From NCBI GenBank assembly GCA_035633115.1, contig DASQFN010000102.1, positions 124,001-188,000 of the forward strand: 64,000 nucleotides of DNA, in the 5' to 3' direction. Position 1 is the stretch's first letter. Every line of letters starts with the position of its first letter. Source of the stretch: Gemmatimonadaceae bacterium. GTDB taxonomy: Bacteria > Gemmatimonadota > Gemmatimonadetes > Gemmatimonadales > Gemmatimonadaceae. The position numbers and the translations under genes are program-made. This document shows, piece by piece, positions 48,956 through 57,906 of the stretch. The notes beneath the pieces are model-generated. The model was not told the origin of the DNA and did not search any database. It worked only from the letters and a program-made list of their open reading frames with translations.

Positions 48956-49402
48956 CTAACGAGCCACTATGTCTGCCTCCACATCAGAGTCGGTATCCGA
49001 CTCGGGCTTGGATTCCCAGTCATTTGCCGATTCACGGCCGACGATCTGCGCTCTGGTCTCGACGTAGCGAATGAGGGCCAGCAGCCTCTTCGATTCGAGC
49101 GGCAGCTCGAGCGCGGCGAGCGTTGCACGTTGAACCCGCGGAGGCATTGGCACGGCGGCAGCATCCTCACCATGAAATACGAGAAACGCGCCGCCCTCGG
49201 CGAGGGGAACACGCAGCGTCATCCGGATTTCGTCGATCGCGGAGCGCTCCACCAGCACGACGATCGGCCGGAGATCTCCGACAGAGTCGAGTGCATCGGT
49301 GAGACTTGGAGAGAAAACAAGCTGGTGACCAGCGGCGGTGAGCGTTTGTGAGGCTCCTTCGATGAGCGCCGTATCGGTTCCGATAATCAGCAACATCGCC
49401 AT
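48956..49402 (-). CDS. receiver-like protein, degenerate
   Basis: A 148-residue protein with the alternating fold of a response-regulator receiver (MLLIIGTDTALIEGASQTLT, HQLVFSPSLTDALDSVGDLR PIVVLVERS) but without a clear phospho-acceptor Asp and with an acidic C-terminal tail (SKPESDTDSDVEADIVAR). It may be a pseudo-receiver that acts by protein contact. It is convergent with the PP2C gene and shares its terminator. Confidence 0.55.
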   Translation of the reverse strand: MAMLLIIGTDTALIEGASQTLTAAGHQLVFSPSLTDALDSVGDLRPIVVLVERSAIDEIRMTLRVPLAEGGAFLVFHGEDAAAVPMPPRVQRATLAALELPLESKRLLALIRYVETRAQIVGRESANDWESKPESDTDSDVEADIVAR

Positions 49403-49578
49403 GCTTCCACTCCTTCGCCCACTGGGCCTGCCAAAGCCGTGAATCCCAACATCACCGCTTCCTGACTATGGCAAAAGCGGAGCCATGCGGGAAGCACCTC
49501 ACTGGCTCCTGCGGACGATGCAACTAACAAAAAGCAATTTCTAAGAGGGTCCGTCGGTCCAGGCCGAATCTGTCAAGG

Positions 49579-50187
49579 CTATATCAATCCAAGTACCGCG
49601 GCCTGAATAAAACCTATGAGGAAGTAGGCGATGATCGGCGTGATATCGATCATGCCGAGCGTCGGAATCACCTGCCGGAGCGGTCTCAGGATCGGCTCGG
49701 TCACTACGTACGACCAGTGAATCCATTTCGAGTGAGGCGAGACCGGCAGCCACGAGCTCACAACGCGGACGAGCAGTGCGATCCGCACGAAGTCGAACGC
49801 CCAGGACACGAGCAGCCTGAACATTTCGCGCGGTCCACCCCGAACGGCGAAGGTCAGTCCGTACATCTGGGCGCGAATGAAATCGAGCAGGCTGATGACG
49901 AGGATTCCGCCGATGACGACGGCAGCGAGTGCCCACAGTGGAGCGCTGACCGGATTTCCACCAGCGGAAACGACGCGACGCTCGATTGGCGCGAGGAAGG
50001 GATCGATTCTCGTTCTGGTGAATCGCGCCGTCGCGCCAAAGAGATTCAGACGGCGCGTGCGCACGAGCCAGTCCAGGATGCAGATCAGCGCGAATAAAAC
50101 GGCAAGCGCGAGAATCACGACGCGCACGATCTCGAACGCAACGTTGACCGCGCCAAGCGCGGATCCCACTGGAGAGCCCTGATTCAC
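49579..50187 (-). CDS. YggT-family membrane protein
   Basis: A 202-residue integral membrane protein with two YggT repeats. The second one is clearest: IALLVRVVSSWLPVSPHSKW, VVTEPILRPLRQVIPTLGMI DITPIIAYFLIGFIQAAVL. The first half has the same pattern (ILDWLVRTRRLNLFGATARF TRTRIDPFLAPIERRVVSAG). YggT proteins are linked to cell-division placement or osmotic adaptation in other bacteria. It follows the prolyl oligopeptidase gene's strand but lies downstream of nothing obvious; a 31-base gap separates it from that gene's stop. Confidence 0.88.
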   Translation of the reverse strand: MNQGSPVGSALGAVNVAFEIVRVVILALAVLFALICILDWLVRTRRLNLFGATARFTRTRIDPFLAPIERRVVSAGGNPVSAPLWALAAVVIGGILVISLLDFIRAQMYGLTFAVRGGPREMFRLLVSWAFDFVRIALLVRVVSSWLPVSPHSKWIHWSYVVTEPILRPLRQVIPTLGMIDITPIIAYFLIGFIQAAVLGLI

Positions 50188-50218
50188 CTGGGCGGTTTCA
50201 GCGGGAAAGCCGCGCGTA

Positions 50219-52504
50219 TCACAGCAGTGAAACGCGCATGTTCAGGTTTTTCACAAGGAAGGCGAACTTGTCCGCGGCCTCCTCGATCAGTTTGTTGACG
50301 GGCTTGCCCGCGCCGTGGCCTGCTTTCGTCTCGATGCGAATCAGGATGGGTGCCGGTCCGGCCTGCGCATCCTGAAGGGCAGCCGCATACTTGAACGAAT
50401 GCCCAGGTACCACACGGTCGTCATGGTCAGCAGCGGTGATCAGAACTGCGGGGTAACGAGTTCCGGGCTTGATGTTGTGAACGGGCGAATACGCGCGAAG
50501 GACTTCGAACTGCTTCGGCTCATCGGGAGAGCCATAGTCGGAGACCCACGCCCAGCCGATGGTGAACTTGTGGAACCGGAGCATATCCATCACTCCAGCC
50601 GCAGGGAGTGCCGCGCTGAACAGGTCCGGTCTCTGATTGAGAACCGCACCGACGAGAAGTCCACCGTTTGAGCCTCCGGAGATCGCGAGCTTCGGGGTCG
50701 ACGTGTATTTCTCGCGAATCAGATACTCCGCGGCCGCGATGAAATCATCGAAGACATTCTGTTTCTTTGCGAGCATCCCGGCTTCATGCCATTCCTTGCC
50801 GTACTCGCCTCCTCCGCGAAGGTTTGCGACGGCGTAGATCCCGCCCATCTCAAGCCAGACGAGGTTGGCCGATGAAAACGTCGGAGTCTCAGCAATGTTG
50901 AATCCGCCGTATCCGTAGAGGATGGTCGGGTTGCTTCCGTCGAGCGCCGTACCCTTTTTCGCGGTGATGAACATCGGCACGCGCGTGCCATCCTTGCTCG
51001 TGTAGAAAACCTGCTTTGTCTCGAACCGCGAGAGATCAACCGGCAGCTTTGGAGTAGTGTACGGCTCACTGCGGCCTCGGTCCACGTCGACGCGGTACAC
51101 TGCGCGAGGCGAGAGGTAGGACGTGAACTGGTAGAACATCTCATCGTCCTCGGGCTTCCCGGTGATTTGCGTGACCGTGCCGATGCCGGGGAGATCGAGC
51201 TCCCGGATGAACGGATATCCCACTCCGCCGCGTGCCATGTCGCGCCTCGTCGTATCGAGCCTTTCCGGCATGGGCGCGCGCGAAATCCCGCCGCGCGGGT
51301 CACCGGTGGGTGGGCGCCGAAGGTCGCGCAAGTCGCGATCGGTCGGCATTCCATAGAATCGCACGGACGAGCGCGCGTTCTGCAGGTACGACACGACGAG
51401 CCGGTTTCCGATAACCTTCGCGTCGGTCAGCGCATCCTTGCCCTCACCGATAACGGTGAGCCACCGGTTCGGCTGCGGGTTGTTGATGTCGATCGAGACT
51501 ACGCGACCCTTTGGCGCCGTACGGTCCGTGCGAACGAGAAAGACGTCCCCCATGTTGCCAATGAACTGATACTCGGCCTCGAAGCGGTCGATGAAGCGGA
51601 CAATCGGAACATTGAGGTTTGGCTTCTTTCCGTTGTCGCCCAGGAACAGATAGTAGAGCCGTGTGCGCTGGTCGGTGCCCTGGTAAACCGTGATGATCGC
51701 GAACTTCCCGTCCTCCGTAACCTGCGTATCGAACAACCAGTCCGGCTGGTCGCGCTGCTCGTAGACCAGCTCGTCGGACGTCTGCGGCTTGTTGATGCGA
51801 TGGTAGTAGACCTTGTGTCCCTTGTTGACATTGGTGAGCGTGTTGCCGGTCTTTGGCTCGTCATACCGCTCGTAGAAGAATCCTTTATTGTCCCTTGTCC
51901 ACGAGATGCCGGAGAACTTCACCCACTTGAGCTGCTCGGGCAGGTCACGCCGGGCCTCCACATTGCGGATACGAATCTCCTGCCAGTCGGATCCGCTTAC
52001 AGTCGTGGCGTAGGCAACGAAGTTTCCGTCGGGGGAAGGCTCGCTCGCGTTCAGCGCTACCGTACCGTCGGCTGACAGAGTGTTCGGGTCGAGCAGCACG
52101 CGCCACGGGCCGTTGCCGTTCCTGACGAAGAGAACGGGCTGGTTCTGAAGCCCGGTATTCTGGAACTGAAAGTATCTGCCGCCCGATTTGTAGGGCGCGT
52201 CGAAGCGTGGATAGTTCCACATCTGCGTCAGCCGGTTGCGGATAGCGACACGCTCCGGGATGGCTCCGAGGTAGCCGAAGGTCACTGCATTCTGGGCCTG
52301 GACCCAGGCTTTTGTCTGCGGAGAATCCGGATCCTCGAGGCCACGGTAGTGATCGGCGACCTTCACGCCGTGGTAGTCGTCTACCTGGTTTGCCTTTATC
52401 GATATCGGATACTTGAGCGCCCCTGATGTGGTTTGCGCGCCCGCAAATATGGGGAACGTGAGCGCGAGCAGCGTCGCTCGCCTGACCGGACGAATACTTG
52501 TCAC
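50219..52504 (-). CDS. prolyl oligopeptidase (S9A), exported
   Basis: A 761-residue S9A serine peptidase with a signal peptide (TLLALTFPIFAGAQT). The N-terminal HYRGLEDPDSPQTKAWVQAQ N and the beta-propeller precede a C-terminal hydrolase domain. The catalytic Ser is in AISGGSNGGLLVGAVLNQRP; Asp in AADHDDRVVPGHS; His in ETKAGHGAGKP. It cleaves short peptides after proline, in the periplasm or outside. The gene is monocistronic or leads the YggT gene. Confidence 0.93.
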   Translation of the reverse strand: MTSIRPVRRATLLALTFPIFAGAQTTSGALKYPISIKANQVDDYHGVKVADHYRGLEDPDSPQTKAWVQAQNAVTFGYLGAIPERVAIRNRLTQMWNYPRFDAPYKSGGRYFQFQNTGLQNQPVLFVRNGNGPWRVLLDPNTLSADGTVALNASEPSPDGNFVAYATTVSGSDWQEIRIRNVEARRDLPEQLKWVKFSGISWTRDNKGFFYERYDEPKTGNTLTNVNKGHKVYYHRINKPQTSDELVYEQRDQPDWLFDTQVTEDGKFAIITVYQGTDQRTRLYYLFLGDNGKKPNLNVPIVRFIDRFEAEYQFIGNMGDVFLVRTDRTAPKGRVVSIDINNPQPNRWLTVIGEGKDALTDAKVIGNRLVVSYLQNARSSVRFYGMPTDRDLRDLRRPPTGDPRGGISRAPMPERLDTTRRDMARGGVGYPFIRELDLPGIGTVTQITGKPEDDEMFYQFTSYLSPRAVYRVDVDRGRSEPYTTPKLPVDLSRFETKQVFYTSKDGTRVPMFITAKKGTALDGSNPTILYGYGGFNIAETPTFSSANLVWLEMGGIYAVANLRGGGEYGKEWHEAGMLAKKQNVFDDFIAAAEYLIREKYTSTPKLAISGGSNGGLLVGAVLNQRPDLFSAALPAAGVMDMLRFHKFTIGWAWVSDYGSPDEPKQFEVLRAYSPVHNIKPGTRYPAVLITAADHDDRVVPGHSFKYAAALQDAQAGPAPILIRIETKAGHGAGKPVNKLIEEAADKFAFLVKNLNMRVSLL

Positions 52505-52540
52505 TGGCAGCTTGGGTTGGGTTAGGTCAATCTACGACTA

Positions 52541-53455
52541 ATGAACCGAATGGTTCCAGATACGCTGTACAGCCCTGCGGACTGCGGGAAAAGTGCCGTT
52601 GGCCCCCTGGTGTGGCTGAGTCTTGCCGTCGCCATCGCCTGTTCTCCGCCTCCCGCCACGGGCGGTGGTGACTCGCCTGGCCGCGTCATTCGTGTGATGA
52701 CGTACAACATTCAAGCCGGCGGAGGACAACTGGAAAATGTCGCGGAGGCAATCCGCGGCGTGACGCCGGACGTCGTTGCACTTCAGGAAGTCGATGTTCA
52801 CTGGAGTGACCGAAGCGCCTTCGCGGATCAGGCCGCACAACTATCGAAGTCGTTGGGGATGCAAGCACGCTTCGCGCGGATCTATCGATTCGCCCCGGCA
52901 GACTCGGCCGGACCGCCGCGTGAATACGGTGTTGCCTTGCTCAGCAAATGCCCCATTCTGTCCTTTACCAACCATACGCTCACACGGTTGTCCACCCAGG
53001 AAGCGAATGCGGCGCCCGCTCCGATGCCCGGGTTTCTGGAGGCGAGCGTGAATCTCGGCGGAGCGACGGTTCGTGTATTCAACACGCACCTCGACTATCG
53101 CGCAGATCCGGCTATTCGGCAGCAGCAGGTCGCCGAGATGCTGGCGATTATCGGCGAGTCGCCCGGCCCAACGCTGCTCCTCGGCGACTTGAATGCGCAG
53201 CCGGAGGCACCGGAGCTCCAGCCTCTCTTCGGCAAGCTGAAAGATGTATGGTCTTCACGGGAGGAGCGCGGCTTTACGTATCCCGCAGCTCTCCCGGATC
53301 GCCGCATCGACTACATCCTTGCGTCGCCACATTTTCGCGCGCGATCGGTGCGTGTACCCGTCACTCAGGCGTCCGACCATCGCCCTGTCGTTGCAGACCT
53401 GATTCTGCCGGGAGACTCAGACGGACACAAAGGCTCCTGTGATGCCGACGGATAG
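52541..53455 (+). CDS. endonuclease/exonuclease/phosphatase family lipoprotein
   Basis: A 304-residue secreted enzyme of the EEP superfamily. Motifs are VMTYNIQAGGG, VVALQEVDVHW, VFNTHLDYRADPAIR, LLLGDLNAQPEAPEL, RRIDYILAS and ASDHRPVVADL, giving the metal and catalytic residues in order. The N-terminal signal ends WLSLAVAIAC (lipobox). EEP enzymes cleave phosphodiester bonds in nucleic acids, phosphoinositides or sphingomyelin; this bacterial branch has no assigned substrate. Its stop overlaps the methyltransferase start by 14 bases. The first codons lie over a scrap of the CTGCGGACT repeat. Confidence 0.88.
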   Translation: MNRMVPDTLYSPADCGKSAVGPLVWLSLAVAIACSPPPATGGGDSPGRVIRVMTYNIQAGGGQLENVAEAIRGVTPDVVALQEVDVHWSDRSAFADQAAQLSKSLGMQARFARIYRFAPADSAGPPREYGVALLSKCPILSFTNHTLTRLSTQEANAAPAPMPGFLEASVNLGGATVRVFNTHLDYRADPAIRQQQVAEMLAIIGESPGPTLLLGDLNAQPEAPELQPLFGKLKDVWSSREERGFTYPAALPDRRIDYILASPHFRARSVRVPVTQASDHRPVVADLILPGDSDGHKGSCDADG

Positions 53456-54092
53456 AACGTCGGAGCTGAGCGCGAGCTATGACGAAGTAGCCGAGGAGTA
53501 CGTGCGGCGAATCGCAGGTGAGCTCGAGCACAAGCCGTTCGATCGTGAGCTGCTGGACCGTTTTGCGGCGATGATCGATGCCAACGAGACGGTTTGCGAC
53601 ATAGGATGCGGGCCGGCGCACGTTGCCCGGCATCTCCTCGAACGCGGCGTAAAGGTCATCGGCATCGACCTCTCCCCCGAGATGGTCGAGCAGGCCCGGC
53701 TTCTCAATCCTGAGCTCGACATTCGCCAGGGCGACATGCTGTCGCTCGACGTTCCGGACGAATCATGGGCGGGAATCGTCGCCTTCTACTCGATAATTCA
53801 CGTTCCCCGCGCGAGCGTCCCTCGCGCTCTGAGCGAGCTTGGGCGGTGCCTGCGTCCCGGCGGACGACTGCTGATGTCATTCCACATCGGCGACGAAGTA
53901 ATGCACCTGGAAGAGCTGTGGGGCCATCCGGTAAAGATGGATTTCATTTTCTTTCGCACTGACGAGATGCTCGGCTACCTGGGCGAGGCGGGATTCGATG
54001 TAGAAGAGGCGCTCGAGCGCGACCCATATCCCGACGTCGAGTACCCGAGCCGGAGAGCCTACATTCTCGCGTTCAAGAGACTCAGAACTTGA
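53442..54092 (+). CDS. class I SAM-dependent methyltransferase
   Basis: A 216-residue methyltransferase. The SAM site is VCDIGCGPAHVARHLLERGV KVIGIDLSPEMVEQAR, followed by GDMLSLDVPDESWAGIVAFY SIIHVPRASVPRALSELGRC LRPGGRLLMSFH. The substrate is unknown. ATG 53442 was chosen over the immediately preceding GTG. It overlaps the EEP gene upstream and is convergent, by eleven bases, with the outer-membrane gene downstream. Confidence 0.85.
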   Translation: MPTDRTSELSASYDEVAEEYVRRIAGELEHKPFDRELLDRFAAMIDANETVCDIGCGPAHVARHLLERGVKVIGIDLSPEMVEQARLLNPELDIRQGDMLSLDVPDESWAGIVAFYSIIHVPRASVPRALSELGRCLRPGGRLLMSFHIGDEVMHLEELWGHPVKMDFIFFRTDEMLGYLGEAGFDVEEALERDPYPDVEYPSRRAYILAFKRLRT

Positions 54093-54969
54093 AGACGAAA
54101 TCCAGCCAGGGGAACAACGGCACGTCGTTATTGTCCCCGATCAGCTTGAACAGCGCGAAGTCTACTGTGAGCTTCTCGCTCATGAGTCGAACGCCCCCCG
54201 AGACGAGGGGATCGCCGATTGCGCTGGTGACGAAGTAATTCTCCGTCACGAGGGCAACTCTCCTCGAGATACGTTTCTCGCCGCCGATCATGGCCAGCGG
54301 CTCGGACGTGACGTCATCCCCCGCGAACCCGTAGCCGAGTCCGCCGGTGACGCTTGCGTCGCTCGTTCCGTAGCTGCCGACACCGTAGAAAATCCCGGCG
54401 AAGTCACCCTCTCCCCCGATGACCCCGCCAGCGAGCACGCCTGCGCCGAGGTGGACCTTTTCACCTACGCTCATCCCGATCTTTGGAGTGACATAGTAGA
54501 TCTGGTCGTCCAATCCGGCCGGGAATACGGACACGCCTCCACCGATTGAGAAGTTGTCGGTGACTCCGTATGCCACCCCTGGAAGAAAGAGCTGGTAGAC
54601 CGAGAAATAACCCTCTCCCTTCTTGAGCATCCGCCCGGTAGGGGCAAAGAACAGCCTCGTGTCGTTCGGGTTCGGAAACCAGCCTTCGGCCGCGCGTTGC
54701 GACGCCGTCTGAACGGTTCGGATGGACGCGAAGGGAATCGTGAGAACGCCGCCGGATGTCTGTACCTGAATAGAGCTGTCGTTAGCCGCCACGACGCGCC
54801 CGACGATGGACGACCCGTCGATCGTCGAGACTGTGACGACGATTGTGGAGTCCATGGATCGCAGTCGTTCACGAAGCTCCGGGCTCGCCTGGGCGCGGGA
54901 TACGCCCGGAAGGGCGAGAACGAAAACGAGAGTGAAAAGGGCTCCTGTGATCGAACGAGATATCTGCAC
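54082..54969 (-). CDS. putative outer-membrane barrel protein
   Basis: A 295-residue exported protein with a signal peptide (SITGALFTLVFVLALPGVSR AQA). A short SH3/Hfq-like strand set (TIVVTVSTIDGSSIVGRVVA ANDSSIQVQTSGGVLTIPFA SI) precedes repetitive amphipathic strands (YGVTDNFSIGGGVSVFPAG, HLGAGVLAGGVIGGEGDFAG IFYGVGSYGT) ending in a terminal Phe (LDFVFKF), as in outer-membrane barrels. Function unknown. Confidence 0.65.
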   Translation of the reverse strand: MQISRSITGALFTLVFVLALPGVSRAQASPELRERLRSMDSTIVVTVSTIDGSSIVGRVVAANDSSIQVQTSGGVLTIPFASIRTVQTASQRAAEGWFPNPNDTRLFFAPTGRMLKKGEGYFSVYQLFLPGVAYGVTDNFSIGGGVSVFPAGLDDQIYYVTPKIGMSVGEKVHLGAGVLAGGVIGGEGDFAGIFYGVGSYGTSDASVTGGLGYGFAGDDVTSEPLAMIGGEKRISRRVALVTENYFVTSAIGDPLVSGGVRLMSEKLTVDFALFKLIGDNNDVPLFPWLDFVFKF

Positions 54970-55049
54970 TCGGTATCTTTCCTTTTGGTGGGGTGAGCCT
55001 GCGTTAATTCAAGTCCGGGAAGTCTGCCCTTTAGACGGGAGATTTGACA

Positions 55050-55532
55050 GTGCCCAGTCAAACTGAGCGGGAACGACGTTACTGGCTGTTCAAGACCGAG
55101 CCGTCGACGTTCTCGTTCGACGATCTCTGGAAAGCGCCGGCCCGCACCGTTTTCTGGGACGGCGTCCGGAACTTTCAGGCTCGCAACATGCTCCGCGACC
55201 AGATCGGGGAAGGAGACCCTGTTTTCGTATATCACTCGAGCTCGGTCCCAACGGGCATCGCCGGCATCGCAGAGGTGGTGCGCGCCGGATATCCCGACCA
55301 CACGGCCTTCGATCCGGACGATCCTCACTTTGATCCGAAGAGCCACCGCGACTCGCCAATGTGGTACATGGTGGACATTCGCGCGGTGAAAGCTCTCCCT
55401 CGACTGATCACTCTCGATGAGCTGAGAAACGTGAAAGGTCTGGAGAAGATGGTTCTGCTTCAGAAAGGAAGCCGCCTTTCGATTCAACCCGTCAGTTCGG
55501 AGGAGTGGGAGATCATCAATTCGATCGTCTGA
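55050..55532 (+). CDS. EVE-domain protein (YTH/ASCH-like fold)
   Basis: A 160-residue protein matching the EVE (PUA-like) domain: RRYWLFKTEPSTFSFDDLWK, TVFWDGVRNFQARNMLRDQI GEGDPVFVYHSSSVPTGIAG IAEVV, DPKSHRDSPMWYMVDIRAVK and LPRLITLDELRN. EVE proteins bind modified bases or nucleotides, and are typically solitary or linked to restriction systems. GTG 55050 was chosen over TTG 55044, with GGGAG eight bases upstream. A large inverted repeat follows it. Confidence 0.88.
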   Translation: MPSQTERERRYWLFKTEPSTFSFDDLWKAPARTVFWDGVRNFQARNMLRDQIGEGDPVFVYHSSSVPTGIAGIAEVVRAGYPDHTAFDPDDPHFDPKSHRDSPMWYMVDIRAVKALPRLITLDELRNVKGLEKMVLLQKGSRLSIQPVSSEEWEIINSIV

Positions 55533-55549
55533 GCTGAGAGGCGGAGTGC

Positions 55550-55700
55550 GGTACAGTTTGATTTGAGACCGAGAGTTTTTTGGATCTCAATGCCAGTTTT
55601 GGCATAAATCTCAATTCAGCGTCTGGGTTAGTAATTGGTCTGAATGCCAAAACTGGCATTAGGATCCAAAAAACTCTCCGGTCTCAAATCAAACTGTACC
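55550..55700. repeat. 56-bp inverted repeat with internal palindromes
   Basis: Left arm 55550-55605 and right arm 55644-55700 are inverse complements differing at only three or four positions (one single-base gap), around a 38-base loop. Each arm ends internally in a perfect 16-base palindrome (ATGCCAGTTTTGGCAT; ATGCCAAAACTGGCAT). It lies 67 bases upstream of the citrate synthase start. It could be a MITE, a strong RNA hairpin or a paired operator; its CAAAACTGGCAT core resembles the 3' part of the tandem 17-bp repeat. Confidence 0.65.
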
Positions 55701-55766
55701 ACTGCCGGCGGGCCAATGTTCTCACTGTGCCGCTTCCGCTAGATTTTGGGGATAACGGGAGAAAGA

Positions 55767-57137
55767 ATGACAAAGGCAACCACGGTCGAAGCGCCGGTCG
55801 AGACCGCCACGGACACGCTCGAGCTGCAGGACTCACGCACAGAGCGCACGTATAATATTTTGATCGTCGACGGCGCCATTCGCGCCTCGGATCTCAAGCA
55901 GATCAAGACTGACGACGAGGACGACCCCGGGCTCCTGAGCTACGACCCGGCGTTCCTGAACACCGCGGCGTGCCGCAGCGCGATCACCTACATAGACGGC
56001 GATAAAGGGATTCTGCGTTACCGCGGCTACCCCATTGAGCAGCTGGCGGAAGGCTCGACTTTCCTCGAGGTGGCCTGGCTCCTGAGGCACGGCGAGCTCC
56101 CCAACCAGGGAGAATACGATCAGTTCGTGCACGACATCACGTACCACACATACGTGCACGAGAACATGCGGAAGTTCCTCGAGGGATTCCGCTACGATGC
56201 GCATCCGATGGCGATGCTCAACAGCTCCGTTGCCGCGCTGGCGACGTTCTATCCCACCTCGCGGAACATCTTCGACGAGCGTGAGCGCACAATCTCCATC
56301 ATCCGGCTGCTCGCCAAGGTCCCGACGATCGCCGCGTTCTGCTACCGCCATGTGAAGGGGCTGCCGTTCATCTACCCCGACAATGATCTGAGCTACGTCG
56401 AGAATTTCCTGTCGATGGTGGCGCGGATGAGCGAGCCCAAATACGAGGCAAATCCGATCTTCGTTCGGGCGCTCGAGGTGCTCTTCATTCTCCACGCCGA
56501 CCATGAGCAGAACTGCTCCACGAGCGCCGTCCGCGCCGTCGGCTCATCGCACGTCGATCCCTTCTCGGCGATGTCGGCCGGAATTGCGGCGCTCTTCGGG
56601 CCACTGCACGGGGGAGCGAACGAGCAGGTCCTGCGAATGATCGCAGAGATCGAAAACGTGAAGAACGTCCCGCAGTTCATCGAGGGCGTGAAGGCGGGCA
56701 AGGGAAAGCTGATGGGCTTCGGCCATCGTGTTTACAAGAGCTACGACCCGCGTGCAAAGATCGTGAAGGCGCTGGCCGACGAGGTGCTCGAGGTCGTCGG
56801 AGTCGACAAGGATCTGGAGATCGCGCTGGAGCTCGAGAGGATTGCTCTCTCGGACGATTATTTCATCTCGCGCAAGCTTTACCCGAACGTGGATTTCTAC
56901 ACGGGGCTGATTTATCGCTCGATGGCGTTCCCGACGGATTTCTTCACCGTGCTGTTCGCTATAGCGCGGACAGCCGGCTGGCTGGCGCAGTGGGAGGAGA
57001 TGCTGCTCGACAAGGAGCAGAAGATCGCGCGGCCGCGGCAGATCTACACCGGCCCTTCGGAGCGGCCGTACAAGCCGCGCATCGAGCACCGGCACATGGC
57101 GGGCCCGCGAACGCAGAAAGACGCGCTCCGCCAGTAG
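55767..57137 (+). CDS. gltA: citrate synthase
   Basis: A 456-residue type I citrate synthase that condenses acetyl-CoA and oxaloacetate. Key segments are GILRYRGYPIEQLAEGSTFL EVAWLLRHGELP, FLSMVARMSEP, LILHADHEQNCSTSAVRAVG (His in HADHEQN), AALFGPLHGGANEQVLRMI, MGFGHRVYKSYDPRA (His, Arg) and FPTDFFTVLFAIARTAGWLA (Asp). The ATG at 55767 has GGGAGAAAGA upstream, so the first codons of the open frame at 55746 are not used. It is a central TCA enzyme, and the adjoining repeat probably forms part of its 5' region. Confidence 0.95.
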   Translation: MTKATTVEAPVETATDTLELQDSRTERTYNILIVDGAIRASDLKQIKTDDEDDPGLLSYDPAFLNTAACRSAITYIDGDKGILRYRGYPIEQLAEGSTFLEVAWLLRHGELPNQGEYDQFVHDITYHTYVHENMRKFLEGFRYDAHPMAMLNSSVAALATFYPTSRNIFDERERTISIIRLLAKVPTIAAFCYRHVKGLPFIYPDNDLSYVENFLSMVARMSEPKYEANPIFVRALEVLFILHADHEQNCSTSAVRAVGSSHVDPFSAMSAGIAALFGPLHGGANEQVLRMIAEIENVKNVPQFIEGVKAGKGKLMGFGHRVYKSYDPRAKIVKALADEVLEVVGVDKDLEIALELERIALSDDYFISRKLYPNVDFYTGLIYRSMAFPTDFFTVLFAIARTAGWLAQWEEMLLDKEQKIARPRQIYTGPSERPYKPRIEHRHMAGPRTQKDALRQ

Positions 57138-57164
57138 CGTTCGGCGCACGCGCCCACGACGCTG

Positions 57165-57770
57165 ATGCCGGATAACTCGAAGCGGGAGCGCCGCTTCAAC
57201 GAGGAAGAAGTCGCGCTGATCATCAAGCGCGCGGCTGAGCTGCAGCAAACCGAGCACGTCGAACAGGAGCCAGGCCGTGCGCTCTCGCTCACCGACGTGG
57301 AGCAGATCGCGCGCGAGGCGGGTATAGATCCGAAGCTCATTCGCCGCGCCGCGCTGGGGCTGGACCAGCCCTCGACGACAATCCGCCCGTCCCCGTGGCT
57401 CGGGGCACCGACGCGGATCGTGTTCGAGCGTGTCGTGGACGGCGAGATTCCCATCGAGGAATTCGAGGCTCTGATCGCCGAGGTCCGCCGCACGTTCGGT
57501 GACAACGGCGTACCGAGTGTGCTGGGGCGGTCGCTCGCGTGGAGCTCGAGCGGAACCGCTCGGCGGAAAGCCCAGGGGCGTCACCTCGACGTGAGTGTCG
57601 TCGTCAGGGGTGGAGTGACTACAATTCGGGTGGAGGAAGAGCTGCGCGGGCTTGCGGATCGTCTCGAGGAGCTTATGACGGCGGCGGCTGTCACTCAGTC
57701 GGCGCAGATCAGGGATGCAGGCAGGCGAAGGCTGCCGAGCGTGGATGCGACGGCTGACGCGGAGGCGTGA
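57165..57770 (+). CDS. hypothetical protein (201 aa)
   Basis: A soluble protein beginning RRFNEEEVALIIKRAAELQQ and then a small helical SLTDVEQIAREAGIDPKLIR RAA module, a combination I know as a conserved domain in Gemmatimonadota and Acidobacteriota proteins. The C-terminal half is beta-rich (ARRKAQGRHLDVSVVVRGGV TTIRVEEELRGLADRLEELM). No function is assigned. It is 27 bases from the citrate synthase stop and 25 bases from the tRNA, so it may be co-transcribed with both. Confidence 0.65.
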   Translation: MPDNSKRERRFNEEEVALIIKRAAELQQTEHVEQEPGRALSLTDVEQIAREAGIDPKLIRRAALGLDQPSTTIRPSPWLGAPTRIVFERVVDGEIPIEEFEALIAEVRRTFGDNGVPSVLGRSLAWSSSGTARRKAQGRHLDVSVVVRGGVTTIRVEEELRGLADRLEELMTAAAVTQSAQIRDAGRRRLPSVDATADAEA

Positions 57771-57795
57771 GCTTGCTGGTCGGGCTCGAGGGTTT

Positions 57796-57868
57796 TGGGG
57801 TGTAGGTCAACTGGCAGACCGCCGGACTGTTAATCCGGAAGTTGGTGGTTCGAGTCCACACGCCCCAG
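57796..57868 (+). tRNA. tRNA-Asn(GTT)
   Basis: Acceptor TGGGGTG (57796-57802) pairs with CGCCCCA (57861-57867), discriminator G57868. D-stem GGTC/GACC; anticodon arm CCGGA-CTGTTAA-TCCGG with anticodon GTT; T-loop TTCGAGT with a G-A mismatch at the base of its stem. CCA is not encoded. It lies upstream of the CopCD gene. Confidence 0.93.
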
Positions 57869-57906
57869 CTCTTGCGCCTCATGCAACGCGCCACAATTCA
57901 CGCGGT

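Noticed and set aside
49541-49936. Minus-strand ORF overlapping YggT in another frame
   Set aside because: It is the shadow of the YggT gene and has arginine-rich, non-protein-like composition.
54471-55487. 338-codon minus-strand ORF covering the EVE gene
   Set aside because: It runs opposite to the clear EVE-domain gene and into another frame of the outer-membrane gene; a shadow.
57715-57906. Long N-terminal extension of the CopCD gene
   Set aside because: The extension would be translated across the tRNA-Asn gene and adds no CopC-like sequence.
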